64,000 nucleotides of DNA, taken from assembly GCA_900155495.1 (NCBI GenBank), contig FTLJ01000273.1, positions 62,001-126,000 of the forward strand. Direction: 5' to 3'. Below, piece after piece: positions 53,074-64,000 of this stretch; the stretch's first letter is position 1, and each line of letters starts with the position of its first letter. Both the position numbers and the translations under genes were made by a program. The notes beneath the pieces were generated by a model. The model was not told the DNA's origin, ran no database searches, and saw only the letters and a list, made by a program, of their open reading frames with translations. Source of the stretch: Porogramme epimiltina (Eukaryota; Basidiomycota; Agaricomycetes; Polyporales; Polyporaceae).

Positions 53074-56000
53074 GCTTAATGGATCGGGGGGCGGAAATGA
53101 ATCTGGGCCGCAGCTTCGTGCGAGGACTTTATAACGCGGATGATTGTCTGGGCTTGGCATCGACCCGAACGTGGAGGGGTCCCTCTGTATGGCAATTGTG
53201 ACTGGGAAGCCTCAGGTGCACGGAAATCTAGGAAAGCGAGCCGAAGACGTCTACGATTGACGCCGGGGGGACACGCCGAGGAAATACTTGCAGTTGGAGT
53301 GGGAAGATCGGAATACCTGACTGTTTGGGCGTGAGAACAGGCCTGTGCAGGAGGAGTGTGGAAAAAGCCGTGACAGGACCGACAATCAGACTCTCATGCA
53401 CGCCACCCTGCTGGCTCCTCCTGCCCCAGGAGGTCTCTGTCCAACCAAACGGGTCCCATCTGGGGGAGGAGGGGGTGCTGGCGTTTCGCCCAGAGGCCCC
53501 CCAGCGCCAATACCCACGACGAGTGACAACGCGCATGCAGCGCGCAGGACCCCGGGCGACACCGGTCGCGCCCGGCGCCGAAGAGACTTGTATCATCATC
53601 CCGAGTTCTCGACGCAACGCGCCTCTGCTTGACAAGCTCGATACGAGCCGGTGACAGTCTGAATAGTGCCATACGTAACCCGCACGACCCGGAGGCTGCG
53701 CTGGGCTAGCAATCTCGTCTGGATCATGAGAGCTCCGACAAAGTTGGACCGGGGAAGCATTACGCGACAGACCACGATGGCCGGATTCGCTCCATTGTGC
53801 TCCGCAGCGTTTGTATTGCAGCGCAGGGGCGCACAACGCGCTCTCGAGCGAAGTCCAAGCGGGGTTCACACCGGAGACAGTGGTGTACTCACTCACGTTA
53901 GCAAACGGGCCCTTCCTCCGACCGCACGCACGTCCATGAACACCGGGCTTCATCAGATCTCGCGAACGTCTTGGCGCACGTAGGAAAGGTTGTATCTCGT
54001 GGAGGGGCACTTCCGGCGTCTGGGAGCCTTCTCCAGGTACATCGTCGCGGTGAGCACGCCACTGGACGGAACGCCTGGGGTGATCGTCGGCGACCGGCGC
54101 GAGGAGGCTGTTACTGTCGAAGGGGGGTGCGCGCCAGGTAGGCGTCGTCCCGCAGAGGAAGGTGCATCGTCAGTGCCTTGCAAACCGGGCGTCGGGGGGC
54201 GATAGGCTATGCGCTTGGCAATCGCCTTCGGAGGCAAACGCAGGCCCGCATGCGTCTCGAGGCGGCCAATGGGGGCGGCAGGGGGCTTCCCACCGTCGGC
54301 GCGGGAGTTGTAGGCGGGCTCGGCTATCTGTCTGGGCTGCCTAGGGCCAAAATGTGCCAATCGCGGGCGGTGATCAAGCCATGGGTGGTCGTGGAGAGTC
54401 AGACCGAGATGCGTCCAAGGGGGGGAGAAGTTGTTGGACGCTGTGGTATCAGCCGCCTCGGTTGGCGACGTGGTTGATGCCACGCCGGGGGCGACGCCGA
54501 AAGCGCCGGGCAAGAGGCCAAGCCGTCCGCGAAGCGACCACCGTCGAGCGTCGACGGACGCGCTGCGAACGGAGGAGCGGAGCGTGAGGTCGCCGTTCTC
54601 AACCCACTCGCTGCCAAGTCGGACAGGCTCAGCGCACCGTGGGCCGCAGCGCGGACTCGGCGGCGGACATCACGCCCCAGACTTCTCCCGCGCTTCTTAC
54701 CTCACCCTCCCGCGGCGGCAGCGCACACGTCCCCGCGGCTTCTCCACGTCCCACAGAACCATCCGATAATCAACTGCACGTATGCTACACAATGACTACG
54801 CTACCGTAGGTGACGGCCCCGCATTTAAATACCCTACCATCAAGGAAGATGGCAAACGCGCCGGGTCCGTGCATGTTGCCAGTTACATTCTGTTGGTACA
54901 GGAGCTAGCAACGTACGGCCCATCAACTTCAGGTTGCCGACCGTGGGATCCGTCCTACGGTGAACCTTCCAGTATTCCTTCATGAAGGGCGTCATCTTGC
55001 GTCAAGATCTCTAGGGCCGTCGTGAGGTTCGTCCGGAAATCGTGTGACGTTGGCGGCTGAAATCCCTTGGCCCTCGGATTGGGATCCTGCTTTCACAATG
55101 CTTAAGTGTTTAAACGTGCTCTTGGCGTGACAGCCCGGGGCATTCGCGTTCGTTCTGTGAGGATGAAGGGGCGGTCGGATGAGCGTGAATCCGTAGGGAG
55201 GCATTTCGGGGGACACACCTCGGAAGAAAGGGAAGAACGTGCAGACCCTTGGCTGACGCAGGACCAGACAATGCCAACAATGGGACAACACTTCGGGGGA
55301 TCGGTCGCAGTATTCCAACCATGCGGTGGACGAGGAGTGTCTCGAGCGACTGGCCTGCCCCTCTCGTTCTGTGTTCCTGGAATGGACAGTTTTATCAATA
55401 CTGGCCCCAAATCGAGGAAAGATGCCGAGACCGTCGTGATAACCAAAGGTGCGCGGGCCGAACAGGACACGGGCATGGCAGATGACAGCCAGGCGGCCCG
55501 CGGGGAGAAAGAGGGGGGCATTCGACTGCTTGGAAGACGATAGAGGATAATGTTGAGGCGAGGAACGTACGCACTCTATCGACTTGGCACGATAGAACAT
55601 CCACCGAGGTGAAAACCGACTCGATCACATGTCATTCGACGCACCGACGTATGGGCGTATAGAGGGGCGGCTTGTCTATACCGGCGATGGTGGTGGCCAC
55701 GGGCGGGCCAAGACTAGATCCCGCGAGGCCGGCCACGGGGGGAGGGCATATCGGAAATATGCTTCAGCACCGATGGATCGTAGGTACCCGGCGGGATTGG
55801 GGGCCCGCTGCCGCGGATCCCAATAGAAGCCTCGCGGGTAAGGACATCATCAAGGACGTCGGCAGAGGCGAGCGGGGCGTGCGGCGCGGTCGTCGTAAGT
55901 CATCTGAGAGTGCTAACATGGGGGGTTAGCTAAGGGGCTGGAGCACGGCCCATACAGAGGGCCTCGCTTACCATTAGGATGCCGGACGTCGTTTGTTGGG

Positions 56001-58032
56001 CGGGATATTACGGTCAACGGACGACAGCGCGATCCAGAGCGTGGCGGCGGCGACGCTCCAGAAATAATGCGAGGAGAGTTGGGAGAGCATGGGGGTGTCC
56101 GATGGGGACCAGTCGGTGGTCAGCCGCGTTACTAGAACCAGCGGTTCAGCGTGGTGGGCGAGCAGCAGTCAACGTGGTGGGAACGAGGCTGTGAGGCCCT
56201 GAGAACCCGTTCGAGCAACCGCGTCACCGAAGCGTTCTAGGCAGAAACCCTTGGCGGACGTTTAGGGCAACTCTACCCGCGGCCCCTGGAGTCGCTCGGG
56301 GGTCCCGATGTATGGGGCTTCGGGCGGCTCCAGGACTTGAAGCTCTGTGCCATTCAAGGTTGCTATTCCTCCTTCTTCGCCGGGCCTCAGCTGCATGTAC
56401 CGGGGACCGAGCCGACGAATATTTGATGTACTCACGTCGTCGACCACCCGAAGGGTGGTCGACGGGGGAAGCGCAACACCCCTGGGCCTAGATGGCCACG
56501 ATGGAGAACCTTGTGCAGAGGGGCCGTCGCCTGGAGGGTAAGACGCCGTGGAGAAGAGGTGGGCAGGTGGATCTGCAGCGCCCACTCCTGGACGTCCCCC
56601 AGGGGCGTGATGCGGAAGTGACGACCCTCCATCGGCGTTCAACCGTATCTGCGCCACCCCGAGCACAAAAAACAAATTGCGGCTTATAGCAGGTATGCAT
56701 CGGAGACCCTCTGGGTCTCACGAAGGACGACGAGAATTTCCTCGCTACCGGCTGTAAGCCGCCCGCCCAATAAGAAGCACCAGGCATTCGCGATTCGCCG
56801 AGAACGCCGTCCGGTCCTTCCCTAGAGGCGAACAGGTGCTCTGTGCAGCGTAGCGGTTGCGGGGCCCCAGGACCGGAGGGTCCGCTCCGGCGAAAAGGAG
56901 ACGCTTCAAGGACCATGCATCCTCGACCTGATTTACCTCACAATGTTGACGGCGCTGGACGAATACGTAGACGCGCGCTGAAGCTCTTGGCAATGCAGCA
57001 CGTCATCAATCAGACCCCGGAGAAGGGACTCACCAAAAGGTTGCGGGAGTCCCGGCGGGTGTGCGCGCAGACCTTGCTGACCAACGCGGCGAGAGCCCCG
57101 GATGCGAGTTGGGACCCCATATCGCCGTGCGTTCAGAAGAAGGCGGGGCGTGCACAATGCCGGAGGCGGGAGAGGCAGCGGCAGAGGCGGGAGAAGGTTC
57201 GATACAGGTCGGCTGGACGCCGCTGCGTACAACGACCTCGCTGGAGCCCACGCTTGACGAGTGTAGGTAATTCAATCAATACAGGGCGCGGATAGATGGG
57301 CGCAGTAAATCAAACTCACTCGTAGCGCTAGCTAGAGGGGCCGCCGCCGGCAGGAGTCTTACATGCAACGAGAGGACGATTGGCCGGAGTCTGGGTCGCA
57401 AGAGTTTCAAGCTGCGTACCCCGTGGACTACGGAGGACATCGACTATGCCGAGCGTTCAACCGTGGTCGGCCCTTTGAATATACTTCGTGATAGCAGCGC
57501 TCCGCTTGCTGTTATCACCCCCGGCCGCCGTGGTAGAAGCAGGCTGCCAGCGCTGTCAGAGTAATAAGCGCAATCCACGTCGTCCCTATACAAACGATTA
57601 GCAAACTGGTCGCAGCGCGATATGCGACGAGGAACTCTCACCAGGAACAAGACTCGCATTGCCGCTTCCTGGTTCGATGCCCGTCGGCTTGTCAAGTCCC
57701 CGGACTGCGTGACACGGTCGCTCCCCGACGCCCCCGAAATTATCAGCCGAGTCGCCTTCGGTAGGTATACTTAGAGGGACGCGTATAACCTCTGAGCCGA
57801 AACAAACCACCACGGCCCGTCGTCCAAAAATAACACAGCACAGACAGTCCAATGCGGACCCGATATTTCCGATAATCACGCAATGACCACATGAACATGA
57901 CGAGAACAAAGTCCACATGATCCCTTGATGATACACACAGTCTGTACATGGAACGAGATATTGAGACCGGCACGCCTTCCTCTGAGGTTCAGCGATGCTC
58001 ATTACATACCGACCGGAAACTCACAATGGCCC
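53074..58032. other. 5 kb without a recognisable gene
   Basis: This is the largest gap in the window. It is GC-rich, so open frames up to 260 codons occur on both strands (e.g. 54010-53228 on minus), but they overlap each other and carry no family motifs. One perfect 12 bp-arm hairpin lies at 56438-56464. I see no long terminal repeats, target-site duplications or transposase motifs. It could be degraded mobile DNA, long regulatory DNA or noncoding transcripts. Confidence 0.45.
56438..56464. repeat. Perfect hairpin, 12 bp arms, GAA loop
   Basis: Arms CGTCGACCACCC and GGGTGGTCGACG flank the trinucleotide GAA. Arms are exact and GC-rich, so the structure would be very stable in DNA or RNA. It lies in the gene-free 5 kb stretch; there is no T-run to suggest a Pol III terminator. 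Confidence 0.85.
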
Positions 58033-59297
58033 TTAGTTCCCTACTGTAGCGTCACTGTACTGGGCAGCAGCAGCCCCCGCGGACAAAACTGCAGCCAACA
58101 CCGAGACCCACCACGCCCGATAAAGAGACTGCCAACCCTCTTCGTCAATAATACGCTTCACACAATCCACAAAGCCGAGGTACGGGTCCTTCTCGTGACG
58201 CAAGCTGCCGAAGTGTTAAGTCGCCGGCACATACAGCGGAGCCGTACGGTTACTTACCCAATGACGTCCTCCTCCTGACCGGAGTACTGAGCGTATTCAG
58301 GGGCATCGATGGCGTCGTCTTCGACCTCTTGCGCTACGGAGTTATACTCCGCATCCGAGTGGTTCCTCTGGATGGCGAGCTTCATAGTCATCACATCCAG
58401 GGGACAGATGACGGCAACGCTAAGAATCTCGATGGCCACGTAAATGCCGAATTTGACAGGAGAGAGCTCGGGTCCCAAGAGCAGCGAGCGAAGGCCGCTC
58501 AGAACCACAGCGGTGTATGTGATTTGAACAACTTGAGTTGCAAGAAGTCCAGGCGTGAGGTATAGTATCCAGGGACGACGGCGTTCCGTCGGAGTGAGGA
58601 GAATGCGCAGCGAGTAGATTGGACGGAAGTATGGAAGACGGTAAGGCGTTACGATAGACCTGGAGCGCAGCGTGAACGAATTGAGGTCAGATCATTAAGC
58701 AATGACGTACCGGTAGGTAATGATGGCGGCAGGGAGTGCAATCAACATGCCGAAGACACCGTATACCAATGTCGCTAGAATGCCGACGTCGGGAGGGTCG
58801 ACACGGCCGTGGCGGGCAACCTGCTTTGAGTTCAAGGCGCCAACCGCGAAGCCAGTCATGATGACCGAAGCGATGGCAGTTGGCACTATGTCCTGGTGAA
58901 CTTCCGATGGAAATAGAGTATGAAAGCTGACTCACTGAAACCCTTGTACAGGCCAGCCCAGCCCTGCACCGCACCATAAGCGGGTGCGAATAGGGGAGTG
59001 TCGGGGTAATGAGCACTCACCTCGATACGATGCACGCGCCTCAGCATCCCAAAGAACGACGTGACAACAGGCCCGGTATGCACATTCACATTGCCTTCTG
59101 GATCCAGCTGTAGGGCCTTCGGGTTGTAGTTCGCTGATTTAGCAACGTCAGCGGGCGTCACAGCCGTGGAACAGCGCAAGTAACTCGCCTCGTAAACGCA
59201 CAAGTGCACCCGACAAGGGCACCGAGATCAAGAGAGACACGGCCAGCGAGATAGATAACCAAAAGGTGAGGAATATAGTCTCAAATACACCGGCCAT
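58033..59297 (-). CDS. Mitochondrial-carrier-like membrane protein
   Basis: Exons 59297-59189, 59133-59021, 58963-58936, 58885-58711, 58659-58258 and 58204-58033 give 332 residues. Carrier-type features: a repeated pattern of a short helix leading to GWAGLYKGF and EEGWQSLYRAWW, the substrate-gate signature PLDVMTMKLAIQRN near residue 235, and DPYLGFVDCVKRIIDEEG before the last repeat. It opens with a long hydrophobic helix (MAGVFETIFLTFWLSISLAVSLL) rather than a carrier repeat, so it is a divergent member of the SLC25 family or a Ugo1-type relative at the outer membrane. Substrate unknown. The first intron appears to be GC-AG (GAG, then GCGAGT), 55 bp, supported by frame continuity into ANYNPKALQLD. 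Confidence 0.78.
59134..59188 (-). other. Probable GC-AG intron
   Basis: Donor GAG|GCGAGT at 59188, acceptor AAATCAG ending at 59134, 55 bp. The only nearby GT (in GCGAGTT) puts the next exon out of phase. Confidence 0.6.
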
Positions 59298-61010
59298 GGC
59301 GAGGAGATGGGGGTTGAATGACAAGGACGATGGCGGGGCTGTGGCCGCGCAGCGCTGAGTCTCTCCGTGCCGCCCGGGCGGCTGCGCCCCAGAGCGGCGC
59401 CCAGAAAGGGAAATTCCACAGCCACCCGGCACCGCCAGACCAAAGCCACCCAAACTCGCGGTCTTACTTTCCCAGGCTCCTTGCTCCCCAACTACCACTG
59501 TCCCCTCATCGATAACGACGATGACCTTCAAGTCATCCCCTCCTCCCCCTCCCTCAACAACTTCAGGCGCACGTTCGTCCTTTCCTATTCATTGGCTCAT
59601 CACTAGGTCCTCTTTGTGGCCTGAACGATCAGGGAAGCCCACGTCGGTCCTTGCCACGTCAAAGGCCCTGTGTCTTTCCTTCAGTGCTGAGTCATTTCCC
59701 CTAAAATTCGTATTTTGACGCTCCACATATGCTCTAGAGCCAGGTCTTCTGGTACTCGACGCCTTTACGGTCAATATCTTGGAGTACGTACCTGCACGGA
59801 TTTCAGCGCAGTGACGCCTTTATCTGCCCAGGAACGCAGTGTCGTGTCAGGTCAGCTGATTCCGCGATCTTGATGAACTCATGACTCAAAATTGCTGCTT
59901 TCGAATTTAGTGTCGTAGCCCAGGTCGGATTGCACCTGTTGCTTTCTTCGAAGGTTGCCCAGGTTTTCTTGAGCGACCCGATCTGCCTTTGATCTGTATC
60001 GGGAGAGCTGCATCCAGATTCAAGGCCGTCATTTGAGAGCGGGGCTGCAGGGTTGGTAATCTCCGTGAGTGGATCACATGTTAAATGGTAGGCTAACATG
60101 CCTAGTTGCAGAAGTGTACTGTTTGTGGTGACGTCGAATCTGTATAGCAAGTCTCTTCGGACCTCAAGTGGCGGAAACAAGGCTCTATCCAATTGCATGA
60201 CGATTCTTCACAAGTGTCCGAGTCTGCTCCCTTAGCGAGCAATCAAGTCCCTCGACAGCCAATTGAGCGTATTGCGTGCTCGTCGTCGCTGTGCTACTCC
60301 GTCGAATCATTACTCGCTACTGGAAGCGTGCACACTGCTGGTGTCGTTGCACCATCTCTCGCTTTGGCTTTCCAACCGCTCAACATCCTCCGCTGGCCGT
60401 CCATGGGAACAGTAGGCCGACCTCCGTATACATCTATCTCGGAGTTCGAATTTGGCCCTTGGTGAGCCTCGCCAGTTTTCAACCTTCGGCCATCGTCCTT
60501 CTTCAACCCAACTCCGCTCAAGTCTGCGTGAGCGTGACTTCGCTTCTGTTTACAATTCTCCTGGCCCTATGTATTACTTTATATCGCGCACTTTTAGTAG
60601 TCTATTGTCCTGTTCCGTGGTGTGTCTAGCTAGAAAGAATATATTTTCCTCTATCTAGCTTACCGCCGTCTTGTTGTGACTTGCTCATGTGGTCAATCAT
60701 CTACCTCCATCGTTGTCCGTGTGGTGCGAGCAAGTAGTATACGGTCGCTCCAGTGTGTGTAATGCGAGGGCATGTGTGTAGTACATACCCTTCGTTTTCC
60801 CTCTCAGACATGACCTTGCTGCATACATGCAGCTTGAGCACTCCCGGGCGACGGTGACTGAGCGTCCGCCGCCACTGCAGTTTGACTCTCCGACTGTAGC
60901 CACATCATTAGGGTTCCTCGCCTTGTTGCCTATCTCCCACCTCCCGTTCCCCGCCTACCCCGCCTGCCGTCCCTCATTCCGTCCCTCGTCTGAGCTCGTT
61001 ATTCAACGTT
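59298..61010. promoter_or_regulatory. 1.7 kb divergent region, carrier gene and FUN30
   Basis: It holds the promoters of both flanking genes. The part before 61011 is pyrimidine-rich (leader-like). One minus-strand frame with an ATG (60198-59803) is listed separately. Confidence 0.4.
59803..60198 (-). CDS. Possible small protein, 131 residues, doubtful
   Basis: It starts with ATG and has a protein-like residue mix (LFPPLEVRRDLLYRFDVTT, IGSLKKTWATFEESN) without low complexity. No domain, signal or splice extension is recognised, and a frame this long is expected by chance in a window of this size. Confidence 0.15.
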   Translation of the reverse strand: MQLDRALFPPLEVRRDLLYRFDVTTNSTLLQLGMLAYHLTCDPLTEITNPAAPLSNDGLESGCSSPDTDQRQIGSLKKTWATFEESNRCNPTWATTLNSKAAILSHEFIKIAESADLTRHCVPGQIKASLR

Positions 61011-64000
61011 ATGTCTCTTGGGACTGACGCTGCGGCTGCGAGGGTCAGTATTAGCGTCCAATTTTGCTCCACGCTGTCGTCGTAGCCTGACCACCTCCCT
61101 GCTACCTTGGCCCTGCCCCTTCACAGAAAGCTGCATTGGAACAACTCAAGTTCAAGAAGGTTCAAAAACAGCAGAATACGACACTGAATCAGTCTGCTGC
61201 CCCAACTCCTCCGTCATGGACGAGCAATGGTGACAGCGCAACGCAGGGGCCACCACGCCAGTCGAGGGACGCGACGGTCACATCGCGCTACTTCCCTATA
61301 CAGCCATCTTCCTCAGGCACTGTTCTCGTCCCAAGCTCAAGCCCTCTTCGCCCCGATCCTCAAGATGTTCGCAGTCCACCCTCAAGCGCATGGGACCTGT
61401 TCAAGGACGAAGTGCCTGGTCTCACTCGCCCCGATCCCCAAATACGCCCTACATCATTACCTTTAGACCCCCTCTCAATGTCTAGCGGGTTCCGACAGCC
61501 CAACGGCGTGTCAAGCGCGTCGTCTACGCGTCCATCGTCGTCATCAAGCAGGAAACTGTCAGAAATGGAGGATATGGAGGACGGTGACCGGCCTAGGAAG
61601 AGAGTAAACACGGGCCCTACGCGTTCACGAGACCCCATCGACTTTCTTTCCCCGACCTCGCCTGAAGTCCGCGCTCCCGGGCAGCGTCACACTGGTCCGA
61701 ACACGTCACTGTCGTCTATCTCCTTGTCTTCCGACGAATCGTTACCAGATCCACGGGAGGTTGCCCATAGTCCTGCTGGCTCCCGGATCGTCCGACGCCC
61801 TCCCCCGCCGTCTTTTGAGGGGAAACCTCCATCGTCGTCGTCGACTCAAGGGGCTGATGACGACGCCCGCTTCACTCGGTTCCGCCTTACCCAGATCGAA
61901 CACGATCCCGATGCTGTCCGTGCCGCCTGGAAGGAGGCCGCGGGCGACGTGCCCAAGGCATCGGCGCTGCTCAACAATCCTTCGTGGAAACCTCCGGTGC
62001 AGGTGTCTCCGCCGAAGATTTTGGAGCAGGTTGGGGAAACTGGGCGCGTGAAGGAGGTCGTAGAGGCAAACAAGGCTCAGCGGCTTGCCGTCAAGGAGAA
62101 GGGGAAGAAGTCCATCATCTACCGGAACCGCACCACGGACGGGAAACCTTTGAGCGATGCGGTACCTGCGACCCCTACCCCCGTCAAACCGCTTAAGGTT
62201 GTCATGTATTCGCCCATGAGCCCCGAGCTGATGCGGCCGAAGAAACGTCTCAAGCGCAAGGTCGTGGATTCAGATTCCGAGGGGGAGTACACTGGTAGTG
62301 ACGAAGACTCGGGAGACAATATGGAGCGTGCTAGTATGGATGAACAGCGAGCTCTTGACTATTTCAACGAGACGTCTGCTGAGGGTCTTCAGGAGTTGAC
62401 TGGTGCGTCTTTCCACATTCCTCTTGTATGTCTTGCCGACCCGACCTCCCGCAGGATGCACGCCTATACAGGCAGCAAAGATCATTGAACTTCGACCATA
62501 CGTATCAGTGGAGGATATCAACACCAAGCTTTGTCAGGGGCGGAAGAAGGCAGGACCGGCCGGTATCAGCCCGCGAATGTTCGAGGACAGCACTACTATC
62601 TTCAAGGGCTACGGGAAAGTCGACAGTATCCTCCAGGACTGTGAGGGCATTGGCGCTGAGCTCAAGAAGGAGATTTCCAGTTGGACGCACTCGCAAGCGA
62701 AAGACAAGCAGCGCGAGTCGGCGTCAGCCGATGACGGCGCTCTCTCCCTCACTCATATCGAGGGCCCAGAGCTCAAGTCGAAGTACTACATGACGTCTCC
62801 ACCCTCACTGTTGGAAGACGGCGTCAAGTTAAAAGAGTACCAGATGATCGGCGTGAACTGGTTGAGCTTGTTGTATCAGAAGGGGCTCAGCTGTATCCTG
62901 GCAGACGAGATGGGTGCGTGGCAACTAAACGAAGAGCCGACGAGAGCACTAACCTGTCTTCTCCCAGGCCTAGGGAAGACCGTGCAAGTCATCAGCTTCT
63001 TCGCGCATCTCAAAGAGGGAGGGCGTAACGGACCTCATCTGATTGTCGTGCCGTGAGTGCTTTACCCTTTAATCTGCTTCTACCCGCCTCACATGTCCGT
63101 AGATCATCCACGCTAGAGAATTGGTGTAGAGAGTTTCAGAAGTTCGTTGGAGACAACATCAACGTCGAGACATACTACGCAGACAAGAACGAACGTCCAA
63201 AGCTGCGAGAAATGCTCAACAACTCCGTCGCTACGAAGAAGGCCGGCGGCTGGAACGTCCTGATTACTACCTATCAGCTCGCAAACGGCGACGACCATGA
63301 TCGGAAGTTCTTCAAACGAATCGATTGGGACGTAAGCACCGCAATACCCTACTTTCTTGTCAACCATTCGTTTTTAACTATGCGCCATCAGACGTGCGTC
63401 TTCGACGAGGGTCACATCCTGAAGAACTTCCAGTCGCAACGCTACCAAGCACTCCTTCGATACAAGTCGCGTTGGCGGCTTCTATTGACCGGAACGCCAC
63501 TGCAGAACAACCTTCAGGAACTTGTTGTATGTATTCTCCTCCGCTGTTATCGCCTTGAATACGGCTGAACGTTTTCTACAGTCCTTGATGAACTTCATTC
63601 TACCGGATCAATTCGCGGAAGACCTCGAATCTCTCCGAGCAGTGTTCAAGACTAAAGGAGACTCGAAAGTGACATTGCTTGCACAACAGCGAGTCTCGAG
63701 AGCAAAGAAGATGATGACGCCCTTCGTACTCCGTCGTCGGAAAGACCAGGTTCGTCCTACGCTCTTACTTGATGTCACTGTCTTGTTCACGAGCACACTT
63801 AGGTTCTTCAAGATCTTCCAAAGAAAACTGAGCGTATCGAATGGTGCGACATGACATCTCTCCAGAAGTCCATCTACGATGATGCACTACAACGCTCGCG
63901 CAAGACGATCTTTGACCTCGAGACCAATTCGGCCGAAACCTCCGAAGCTGGATCCAATGCACGGGGCAAGCCGGTCAAGAAGACACGCGCAACTGGACGG
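61011..64000 (+). CDS. FUN30: SNF2-family chromatin remodeller FUN30/SMARCAD1, 3' end outside window
   Basis: Exons 61011-61043, 61127-62402, 62455-62913, 62968-63052, 63103-63331, 63392-63526, 63582-63749 and 63803 onward. Fun30 slides and exchanges histones, supports heterochromatin silencing and drives DNA end resection. The N-terminal ~430 residues are Ser/Pro-rich with a CUE-like ubiquitin-binding helix set near residue 259 (FTRFRLTQIEHDPDAVRAAW, NNPSW). The ATPase begins after LKEYQMIGVNWLSLLYQKG, with Walker A ADEMGLGKT split by an intron, IVVPSSTLENWCREF, the family's DEGH box in place of DEAH (~699), LLTGTPLQNNLQELV and FVLRRRKDQV. The second RecA lobe lies beyond the right edge. The 11-codon first exon is short but carries a good ATG and in-phase donor. 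Confidence 0.94.

Noticed and set aside
53228..54010. 260-codon minus-strand frame
   Set aside because: Overlaps equally open plus-strand frames, no recognisable domain.

Overview
This window is nuclear DNA of a filamentous basidiomycete, most likely an Agaricomycete. The genes carry many introns of about 45-60 bp with GT-AG borders, base composition is GC-rich, and the gene set includes a Gal4-type xylanase-regulator-like factor, basidiomycete-style F-box proteins and a complete set of conserved eukaryotic housekeeping proteins. I recognise no rRNA, tRNA, transposase, reverse transcriptase or CRISPR array.

Layout, left to right: an unrecognised serine-rich protein running off the left edge (-, to 2645); a 3.3 kb gene-free stretch; an MFS anion/vitamin permease (-, 5965-7748); the ribosome-biogenesis helicase DBP10 (+, 8600-11736); the queuine tRNA-ribosyltransferase QTRT1 (-, 11807-13645), back-to-back with mitochondrial tyrosyl-tRNA synthetase (+, 13913-15839); a 19-exon TM9/EMP70 nonaspanin (-, 16089-19284); an F-box protein (+, 19919-21032); an unusual single-exon coiled-coil/RS-repeat protein (+, 21951-25193); the BAR protein RVS161/Hob3 (-, 25642-27036); a hemerythrin-like HHE protein (-, 27737-28631); the complex II assembly factor SDHAF4 (-, 29453-29863); a Zn2Cys6 factor of the XlnR type (+, 31611-35654); a second F-box protein (-, 38842-39813); a GLTSCR1/BICRA-domain chromatin protein (-, 40649-42552); the APC/C subunit CDC23/APC8 (-, 42968-45679), back-to-back with the N-glycosylation gene ALG14 (+, 46046-47068); the splicing factor U2AF35 (-, 47353-48265); a second, smaller Zn2Cys6 factor (-, 51519-53073); a mitochondrial-carrier-like protein (-, 58033-59297); and the 5' part of the FUN30/SMARCAD1 chromatin remodeller (+, 61011 to the right edge). 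Exon borders were placed by hand from splice motifs, reading-frame continuity and remembered family consensus.

Conserved clusters alternate with long gene-poor gaps (2646-5964, 29864-31610, 35655-38841, 48266-51518, 53074-58032) in which I see only short open frames, GC-rich blocks and a few inverted repeats. The genes are mostly unrelated housekeeping functions. The clearest functional pairing is QTRT1 with mitochondrial TyrRS: the first modifies the anticodon of GUN tRNAs, including tRNA-Tyr, and the second charges mitochondrial tRNA-Tyr, and their start codons are 267 bp apart on opposite strands. I did not find a clearly new multi-gene system. The most unusual material is in gene structure (in-frame introns, a start-codon-only exon, 14-17 nt exons, a GC-AG intron) and in the unrecognised proteins at the left edge and at 21951-25193.
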